From: an uncultured Lachnobacterium sp.
Lineage (GTDB): Bacteria; Bacillota; Clostridia; Lachnospirales; Lachnospiraceae
Length of the DNA: 6,122 nt
Reading direction: 5' to 3'
Assembly: GCA_937889225.1 (NCBI GenBank)
Contig: CALAST010000052.1
Coordinates: 1-6,122, forward strand
The position numbers and the translations under genes are program-made. Below the pieces are notes generated by a model, which saw only the letters and a list, made by a program, of their open reading frames with translations, made no database searches and was not told where the DNA came from. The first letter of the stretch is position 1, and each line of letters begins with the position of its first letter. Of the stretch, positions 1 to 3,568 are shown in pieces.

Positions 1-32
1 TGTGCGAATATATTATTTTGGAGGATTACATA

Positions 33-413
33 ATGGAAAAGTACATTTATAACGAACAAATCGGTCTTTGGTATGAATTGCAGGGCGATTATTACATTCC
101 CTGTTTGGAATTACCCGCCGAAAAAGAAGAAAGGCATATCGGCGTATGGGGTCAGCGGCATTTGCGGTATATCCGTCAACATAAAAAGGTGTTCTACACA
201 AATCTGCTGACAAGCGGAAAACTGCAAAGCCACCTTGCCGATGTTGAAGAACAGGCACAGAAACTGTTTGACCGCCTTATGAAGCAATGGGCAGAGCGTG
301 AGGGCATTACCGAAAAGCTGAAAGCCGACAATCAAATGGAGTGGGTCGGCAGGATGAACGCTCTTCGTGAAGCGGTTACGGAAACTGTCAATGCCGAGGT
401 GATCTTCGTATGA
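33..413 (+). CDS. tnpV: TnpV-family transposon-encoded protein
   Basis: This encodes a 126-residue soluble, charged protein that I recognise as the TnpV family, carried by Tn4451-like and related clostridial mobilizable elements. Its biochemical role is unknown; the name reflects location in transposons, not a proven transposase activity. Recognisable features are an N-terminal aromatic stretch (YNEQIGLWYELQGDYYIP), the GVWGQRHLRYIRQHKK block near residues 38-53, and a helical C-terminal half rich in E, K, Q and R. I chose ATG 33 because GGAGG at 20-24 sits 8 nt upstream; an in-frame TTG at 18 would begin before that site. The stop overlaps the next gene's ATG (ATGA, 410-413), so the two are probably translationally coupled. 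The recombinase that usually accompanies tnpV is not in the window and may lie upstream. Family assignment is confident; function is open. Confidence 0.88.
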   Translation: MEKYIYNEQIGLWYELQGDYYIPCLELPAEKEERHIGVWGQRHLRYIRQHKKVFYTNLLTSGKLQSHLADVEEQAQKLFDRLMKQWAEREGITEKLKADNQMEWVGRMNALREAVTETVNAEVIFV

Positions 414-556
414 GAAAGCGGAAATATTACCTTTATCTCACAGAAGAGGAACGGAGGTACATCTTCAATGCCCTGCTTGCCTTCCGCAATAAGTTGATTG
501 CACAGGGCAGATATACGGATGCAGTTGACAAGGTTATGATAAAATTACAAAGATAA
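410..556 (+). CDS. Small TnpV-coupled protein of unknown function (48 aa)
   Basis: This is a 48-codon gene whose ATG overlaps the tnpV stop codon by 4 nt. It begins MRKRKYYLYLTEEER and ends in a basic, amphipathic stretch (GRYTDAVDKVMIKLQR). A purine-rich GAGGT at 395-399, inside the end of tnpV, could act as its ribosome binding site 10 nt upstream, and termination-reinitiation at the ATGA is also plausible. There is no membrane segment or known catalytic motif. The composition (basic N-terminus, helix-forming body) would suit a small DNA- or protein-binding accessory factor, but that is only inference. I have an impression of similar short ORFs directly after tnpV in other clostridial elements; this was not checked. 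A terminator-like hairpin begins about 20 nt after its stop, so it is probably the last gene of the tnpV unit. Confidence 0.7.
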   Translation: MRKRKYYLYLTEEERRYIFNALLAFRNKLIAQGRYTDAVDKVMIKLQR

Positions 557-577
557 AGCATTGCAATCGAAAGCGAG

Positions 578-610
578 AACGCTCGAACAGCAATGTTCGG
601 GCGTTTCTTT
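578..610 (+). terminator. Intrinsic terminator-like hairpin after the tnpV pair
   Basis: Arms 578-589 and 594-605 pair over 12 bp with one G-U, closed by a GCAA (GNRA) tetraloop at 590-593, and are followed by TTTCTTT-type sequence. The position, 21 nt after the small gene, fits termination of the tnpV transcript and insulation of the cargo. The U-tract is interrupted, so efficiency is uncertain. Confidence 0.65.
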
Positions 611-759
611 GCGTAGGCGGTAGAAATTTTTACATTTTTGTGATATACTTAAAAAACGAATTGAGATTACAACAGAAACTTTGAATTTTACGGTCAGTAA
701 GGAATGAGTAAAGTTATATGATTGTATTATAAGCGATTTGTTAAAATTTTTGTAACCAC
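611..759. other. AT-rich gap without a recognisable gene
   Basis: I see no gene here. The stretch is AT-rich and marks the start of the composition change from the tnpV unit to the cargo. It has a TATACT box at 644-649 without a good -35, and the 11-base string AAAGTTATATG at 710-720, which recurs at 893-903 inside the attenuator leader. The function of either is unknown. Confidence 0.4.
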
Positions 760-788
760 TTGTATTTGCCTGCAATTTATGGTATAAT
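760..788 (+). promoter_or_regulatory. Promoter of the ABC-F resistance gene
   Basis: A -35 box TTGTAT (760-765) and a perfect -10 box TATAAT (783-788) are separated by exactly 17 bp, a near-consensus sigma-A promoter. Transcription should begin near 795-797, about 20 nt before the first leader ORF and about 355 nt before the ABC-F start. A strong constitutive promoter followed by a long structured leader is the usual arrangement for attenuation-controlled resistance genes. Confidence 0.8.
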
Positions 789-816
789 GTTTTAAAATTT
801 AGAAAGAGGTGGAAAG

Positions 817-840
817 ATGATTAACTTTTCTTGCAAATAA
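817..840 (+). CDS. Leader peptide 1 (7 aa, MINFSCK) of the attenuator
   Basis: A 7-codon ORF lies just downstream of the promoter. A purine-rich Shine-Dalgarno (GAGGTG at 806-811) sits 6 nt before the ATG. Codons 2-7 coincide with the 5' arm of stem A (822-836), so a ribosome stalled here would block stem A. This geometry is typical of drug-responsive leader peptides ahead of resistance genes (erm, cat and ABC-F attenuators). I do not recognise this exact peptide from a characterised system; the stalling codon and the inducing drug are unknown. Confidence 0.65.
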   Translation: MINFSCK

Positions 841-900
841 AATCAAAATATGCGGTAGTGCTATACTTTGGCATTATTGTGTCTATTGCAAGAAAGTTAT

Positions 901-963
901 ATGTCTATCTTACTCAATATAGTGCTGTTGCCACTTTTGCTTAGTGGTGTTATTATGCTATGA
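901..963 (+). CDS. Possible 20-aa hydrophobic peptide within the attenuator
   Basis: ATG 901 opens a 20-codon frame ending at TGA 961-963. The peptide (MSILLNIV...SGVIML) is almost wholly hydrophobic and would form a single membrane segment. It starts immediately after the 3' arm of stem A and stops 2 nt before the terminator's 5' arm (965), so translation through it could itself disturb the terminator. The ribosome binding site is weak (AGAAAG at 891-896) and lies inside stem A or B. T-rich DNA easily yields hydrophobic codons, so this may be chance. Confidence 0.3.
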   Translation: MSILLNIVLLPLLLSGVIML

Positions 964-964
964 C

Positions 965-1006
965 GAGCTGCAAGGATAAACTTTCTTGTGGCTCTTATTT
1001 TGTTTT
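965..1006 (+). terminator. Attenuator terminator hairpin
   Basis: A GAGC...GCTC-based stem (965-976 with 983-994) with loop 977-982 is followed by a U-rich run at 995-1006. It lies between the promoter and the structural gene, so its role must be conditional. Its 3' arm is shared with the alternative 10-bp pairing to 889-898. Confidence 0.68.
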
Positions 1007-1017
1007 GGAGGTGCTTT

Positions 1018-1095
1018 ATGAATAGTGCAGAACAGATAGTTACACATGATTCACTCCGTATAGTGTCGGTTCCTTTTGGTGAAATCTATACGTAG
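1018..1095 (+). CDS. Leader peptide 2 (25 aa) upstream of the ABC-F gene
   Basis: A 25-codon ORF has a textbook ribosome binding site, GGAGG at 1007-1011, 6 nt before its ATG. The peptide begins MNSAEQIVTHDS and ends VPFGEIYT, with no membrane segment or known motif. Its second half is encoded by RNA that forms two competing stems (1057-1063 with 1086-1092, and 1065-1083 with 1102-1115), so the position of translating or stalled ribosomes would decide which forms. It ends 56 nt before the ABC-F ATG. The good ribosome binding site and structural overlap favour a real regulatory peptide over a chance ORF. I do not recognise it from a described leader. Confidence 0.6.
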   Translation: MNSAEQIVTHDSLRIVSVPFGEIYT

Positions 1096-1142
1096 TAAAC
1101 ATTCACCGAACCGACTTTGTATCGTATGACACGCAAAGGAGG
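1057..1142 (+). promoter_or_regulatory. Alternative RNA stems and SD-covering hairpin before the ABC-F start
   Basis: Stem C pairs 1057-1063 with 1086-1092 (7 bp perfect). Stem D pairs 1065-1072 with 1108-1115 and 1078-1083 with 1102-1107 (14 bp with a 5-nt bulge at 1073-1077). C and D cross, so they exclude each other or form a pseudoknot. Stem E pairs 1115-1119 with 1134-1138 and 1123-1125 with 1131-1133, covering the first part of the ABC-F Shine-Dalgarno AAAGGAGG (1135-1142). The bulge side of D (UCCUUU, 1071-1076) could also pair with AAAGGA (1135-1140). This looks like translational attenuation; how it switches is inference. Confidence 0.55.
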
Positions 1143-1151
1143 ATAATATTT

Positions 1152-2612
1152 ATGTCAATGATTAAAATTGAAAACCTTACGTTTTCATATCCGACAAGTT
1201 ATGATAATGTTTTTGAAAATGTCAGTTTCCAGGTTGATACCGATTGGAAGCTTGGTTTTGTGGGCAGAAACGGACGAGGTAAAACAACCTTTCTGAATCT
1301 TCTGCTTGGGAAATATGAGTATAGTGGAAAAATCCTATCATCCGTACAGTTTGATTATTTTCCTTATCCCGTTTCAGATAAGAATCGTATTACAGAGGAT
1401 ATATTGCAGGAGATTTGCCCACTTGCGGAAGAATGGGAACTTATGCGAGAACTTTCTTATCTTGATGTTGATGTCGATGTGCTTTGGCGACCTTTTGAAA
1501 CACTTTCCAACGGAGAGCAGACAAAGGTTTTGATTGCCGCTCTTTTTCTTAATGAAGGGCATTTCCTACTGATTGATGAACCTACCAACCATTTGGATGC
1601 CAAAGCGAGAAAAAGTGTGGCGGCATATCTGAAAAAGAAAAAGGGATTCATCTTAGTTTCTCACGATCGTCGCTTTCTTGACGATTGTGTTGACTATATT
1701 CTATCGATTAACCGAGCGAATATCGAAGTGCAAAGAGGAAACTTTTCATCATGGATGTCAAATTTTGAGCGACAGCAAGAATTTGAACTGGCTCAGAACG
1801 AACGTTTGCAAAAGAACATCGGACGATTACAGCAGTCGGCAAAACGCTCTGCAGTATGGTCTGAACGTGTAGAAGCTTCCAAAATTGGGGCAGCAGATAA
1901 AGGTTATGTCGGTCATAAAGCCGCCAAAATGATGAAGCGTTCAAAATCTATAGAAGCGAGACAACAACAGACAATCGAACAAAAATCAGCATTGCTGAAA
2001 AATATGGAAACCGCAGAAGCCCTCAAGATACAACCGCTTAATTACCATACAGATTTGATTGCATCATTATCGAATGTAGTAGTTTGTTATGATGGCATTT
2101 CAGTTTGTGAACCCGTTTCGTTTGAAATAAGACAGGGAGAACGCATTGTGCTTGATGGAAAGAACGGCAGTGGCAAAAGTAGCCTGTTAAAGTTGGTAGT
2201 CGGGCAGTCCATAGATTATACGGGTACAGTAACACTTGGCTCTGGGCTTGTAATTTCTTATGTGCCACAGGATACATCGTATTTATGTGGAACCCTTTCC
2301 GAGTTTGCAGAAGAAAACAACCTTGATGAAAGTTTGTTCAAGGCAATTCTTAGGAAAATGGACTTTGAGCGTGTACAGTTTGAAAAGGATATTAAAGACT
2401 TTTCTGGCGGGCAAAAGAAGAAAGTCCTAATTGCGAAAAGCCTTTGTGAAAAGGCACACTTATATGTATGGGATGAACCGCTCAACTTTATTGATGTGTA
2501 CTCACGTATGCAGATTGAACAACTCATAACGGAGTTTGCCCCGACCATGCTCCTGGTAGAACATGACAGTGTTTTTCGAGATACTGTGGCAAGTAAAATT
2601 GTGAATATCTAA
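1152..2612 (+). CDS. Lsa/CplR-type ABC-F ribosomal protection protein
   Basis: This is a 486-residue cytosolic ABC-F ATPase with two nucleotide-binding domains and no membrane segments, so it is not a transporter. Domain 1 has Walker A GRNGRGKT (38-45), signature LSNGEQ (118-123), Walker B LLIDEPTNHLD (139-149, catalytic E143) and switch H171. Domain 2 has Walker A GKNGSGKS (336-343), signature FSGGQ (417-421), DEP (441-443, E442) and H471. The linker at about 190-300, with the basic KAAKMMKRSK patch, is the segment that enters the ribosomal E site toward the peptidyl-transferase centre. Phrases such as TDWKLGFVGRNGRGKTT, VLWRPF and WDEPLNFIDV are Lsa-like, and it also resembles clostridial CplR. 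Such proteins confer lincosamide, pleuromutilin and streptogramin A resistance by displacing drug; the exact spectrum here is inferred. The start is ATG 1152, 9 nt after AAAGGAGG (1135-1142), preferred over the ATG at 1158. An attenuator leader precedes it, and a small insertion follows at its stop codon. Confidence 0.9.
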   Translation: MSMIKIENLTFSYPTSYDNVFENVSFQVDTDWKLGFVGRNGRGKTTFLNLLLGKYEYSGKILSSVQFDYFPYPVSDKNRITEDILQEICPLAEEWELMRELSYLDVDVDVLWRPFETLSNGEQTKVLIAALFLNEGHFLLIDEPTNHLDAKARKSVAAYLKKKKGFILVSHDRRFLDDCVDYILSINRANIEVQRGNFSSWMSNFERQQEFELAQNERLQKNIGRLQQSAKRSAVWSERVEASKIGAADKGYVGHKAAKMMKRSKSIEARQQQTIEQKSALLKNMETAEALKIQPLNYHTDLIASLSNVVVCYDGISVCEPVSFEIRQGERIVLDGKNGSGKSSLLKLVVGQSIDYTGTVTLGSGLVISYVPQDTSYLCGTLSEFAEENNLDESLFKAILRKMDFERVQFEKDIKDFSGGQKKKVLIAKSLCEKAHLYVWDEPLNFIDVYSRMQIEQLITEFAPTMLLVEHDSVFRDTVASKIVNI

Positions 2613-2615
2613 ATT
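2608..2615. repeat. Left target-site duplication of the MITE-like element
   Basis: TCTAAATT abuts the left inverted repeat and recurs exactly at 2726-2733 against the right inverted repeat. It includes the ABC-F stop codon (TAA, 2610-2612), so the reading frame was left intact by the insertion. Confidence 0.75.
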
Positions 2616-2725
2616 GGTTCTTCCGCAATTTTACGTTTTTCGCTTTAATAAAAATGGAGAATGCTGATTTACACTGGCATTCCAGTATTGAAAAATTACA
2701 AAATACGGATAATTGCGTAAGAACC
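2616..2725. mobile_element. 110-bp MITE-like non-autonomous element
   Basis: The ends are inverted repeats: GGTTCTTCCGCAATT (2616-2630) and the complement of GGTTCTTACGCAATT (2711-2725), with one mismatch over 15 bp; weaker complementarity extends to roughly 28 bp per end. Perfect 8-bp direct repeats, TCTAAATT, lie immediately outside (2608-2615 and 2726-2733), as expected of a target-site duplication. There is no room for a transposase. The interior holds a small hairpin (ACTGG 2673-2677 with CCAGT 2682-2686). An 8-bp duplication with GGTTCTT-like ends suggests mobilisation by an ISL3-type transposase; IS6-type also gives 8 bp but has different ends. That family call is inference from memory. 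The transcript of the element would fold into a long hairpin in the 3' region of the ABC-F mRNA. Confidence 0.75.
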
Positions 2726-2733
2726 TCTAAATT
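2726..2733. repeat. Right target-site duplication of the MITE-like element
   Basis: This is an exact copy of TCTAAATT from 2608-2615, directly after the right inverted repeat that ends at 2725. Confidence 0.75.
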
Positions 2734-2739
2734 AAAATA

Positions 2740-2787
2740 ATTGTATGGGTTAATTCCAGCTTTACAGAGACTCAAATTCCAGTTTGT
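2740..2787 (+). repeat. Left repeat block in front of the kinase gene
   Basis: Two related pieces lie here. Piece 1 (2740-2766) reads ATTGTATGGGTTAATTCCAG then CTTTACA; piece 2 (2775-2787) reads AATTCCAGTTTGT. Both are echoed after the kinase gene at 3373-3408, where the 13-mer AATTCCAGTTTGT (3386-3398) and GCTTTACA (3401-3408) occur together. The block could be a recombination scar or a duplicated cassette boundary. Confidence 0.5.
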
Positions 2788-2826
2788 AGAATTAAGAAAA
2801 TCGTAATTTGTGGAGGTAAAATATAG

Positions 2827-3372
2827 ATGAATCAAGGTAGAATTATTGTAATCACAGGTGCGCCGGGGACAGGAAAAACTACAACGGCATCTGCTGTTGC
2901 AAAAGAATCAGATTTGGAAAAGTCTGTGCATATGCACACAGATGACTTTTATCATTATTTGAGTAAAGGGGCAATACCACCGCATTTGCCGGAATCAAAT
3001 GAGCAAAATTTGATTGTCATTGAAGCGTTTTTAGAAGCTGCGAAGCGATATGCTCGTGGTGGATATGATGTAATTGTTGACGGTATTATCGGACCGTGGT
3101 TTTTAAAGCCGTGGCAAAGTCTTGTTCGGGAACATTATGAGGTGCATTATATTATTTTAAGGGCAAGTAAGGAAGAAACCTTGAAGCGAGCTGTTGAACG
3201 CTCAAAGTTAGACCGAAAGACAAATATCGAATTGGTAGAAACCATGTGGGAGCAATTTTGCAATCTGGGAATATATGAATCGAATGTTATAGATACGACC
3301 ACTTATTCCATTCAAGAAACTGTTTCCGCAGTACAAGAAAAAATCGCAAGTAGGGCAGCGTTGTTGTCTTAG
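2827..3372 (+). CDS. P-loop small-molecule kinase / AAA-type ATP-binding protein
   Basis: This is a 181-residue soluble P-loop protein. It has Walker A GAPGTGKT (11-18), an acidic THTDDFYHY-like segment at about 36-44 that in this kinase class contributes substrate and magnesium binding, a second core strand VIVDGIIGPW (82-91), and an Arg/Lys-rich LID-like segment (RAVERSKLDRK, 121-131). The size and order fit the nucleoside/gluconate/shikimate-kinase-like fold and the chloramphenicol phosphotransferase-like group, rather than a large AAA+ machine. The substrate is unknown. Its place beside a ribosome-protection gene makes drug or metabolite phosphorylation an attractive guess only. The ATG at 2827 follows GGAGG (2812-2816) by 10 nt. 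Short direct repeats lie on both sides. The 214-bp gap to the ABC-F gene holds the MITE-like element, so it may once have been closer to the ABC-F gene. Confidence 0.75.
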   Translation: MNQGRIIVITGAPGTGKTTTASAVAKESDLEKSVHMHTDDFYHYLSKGAIPPHLPESNEQNLIVIEAFLEAAKRYARGGYDVIVDGIIGPWFLKPWQSLVREHYEVHYIILRASKEETLKRAVERSKLDRKTNIELVETMWEQFCNLGIYESNVIDTTTYSIQETVSAVQEKIASRAALLS

Positions 3373-3408
3373 ATTGTTTTGGTGCAATTCCAGTTTGTTA
3401 GCTTTACA
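3373..3408 (+). repeat. Right repeat block after the kinase gene
   Basis: This block starts immediately after the kinase stop codon (3370-3372). ATTGTTTTGGTGCAATTCCAG (3373-3393) resembles 2740-2759, the 13-mer at 3386-3398 equals 2775-2787, and GCTTTACA at 3401-3408 equals 2759-2766. It therefore reads as a fusion of the two left-side pieces. Confidence 0.5.
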
Positions 3409-3409
3409 T

Positions 3410-3464
3410 CGGGTCAACTTGTCCCGAACTTTTACAACTAAATACCCGCCGCTCACACAGTGGC
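3410..3464. other. Paired hairpins upstream of the relaxase, candidate oriT region
   Basis: CGGGTCAACTTGTCCCG (3410-3426) forms an imperfect palindrome with one mismatch, and GCCGCT (3448-3453) pairs with AGTGGC (3459-3464) with one G-U. The spacer between them is AT-rich. MobQ relaxases usually nick beside an inverted repeat lying just upstream of their gene, so this is the expected place for oriT. I cannot identify the nick site from sequence alone. Confidence 0.35.
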
Positions 3465-3470
3465 ACACCG

Positions 3471-3506
3471 AGCAGGAAATCTGAAAAAGGTCTCCTGCTT
3501 TTTTTC
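3471..3506 (+). terminator. Intrinsic terminator upstream of the relaxase gene
   Basis: AGCAGGA (3471-3477) pairs perfectly with TCCTGCT (3493-3499) and is followed by a T run (3499-3505). The loop is long (15 nt). It probably ends transcription from the kinase/ABC-F cargo, or attenuates read-through into the mobilization genes. Confidence 0.68.
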
Positions 3507-3518
3507 TGCCCAAAATGA

Positions 3519-3535
3519 GGTGGTAAAACGCCACC
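3519..3535 (+). other. Small hairpin in the relaxase 5' leader
   Basis: GGTGG (3519-3523) pairs with CCACC (3531-3535), plus a U-G closing pair. It lies between the terminator and the relaxase Shine-Dalgarno AAAGGAGG (3553-3560). There is no following T run, so it is not a terminator; it could be a protein-binding or oriT element. Confidence 0.35.
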
Positions 3536-3568
3536 CCATCCACCAATTAGCGAAAGGAGGGACACGAA

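Larger units (their letters stand above)
822..1006 (+). promoter_or_regulatory. Transcription attenuator (stem A / antiterminator B / terminator T)
   Basis: Three competing pairings are visible. Stem A: 822-836 with 886-899, 14 bp with U829 bulged. Stem B: 889-898 with 979-988, 10 bp perfect. Terminator T: 965-976 with 983-994, 12 bp including three G-U pairs, with a 6-nt loop and then TTATTTTGTTTT (995-1006). A and B share 889-898; B and T share 983-988. The logic is consistent: with no drug, A forms, T forms and transcription stops. With a ribosome stalled on leader peptide 1 (817-840), A is blocked, B forms, T is broken and RNA polymerase continues into the ABC-F gene. Complementarity is seen directly; the switching model is inference from known attenuators. 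Confidence 0.72.

Noticed and set aside
18..32. TTG at 18 as the start of TnpV
   Set aside because: The GGAGG at 20-24 would lie inside the coding sequence; ATG 33 is correctly spaced from it.
626..649. Promoter at the TATACT box
   Set aside because: There is no acceptable -35 at 16-18 bp and no gene or leader begins downstream before the stronger promoter.
705..722. Five-codon ORF (MSKVI) as a further leader peptide
   Set aside because: It lies upstream of the mapped promoter and its AAGGA is only about 1 nt from the ATG.
545..775. Minus-strand 76-codon frame across the gap before the promoter
   Set aside because: It overlaps the terminator hairpin and the -35 region, has unlikely composition and no start signal.
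1152..2612. Reading the ABC-F gene as an exporter ATPase
   Set aside because: Two fused ATPase domains with an ABC-F linker, no membrane segments and no adjacent permease gene; Lsa-like sequence throughout.
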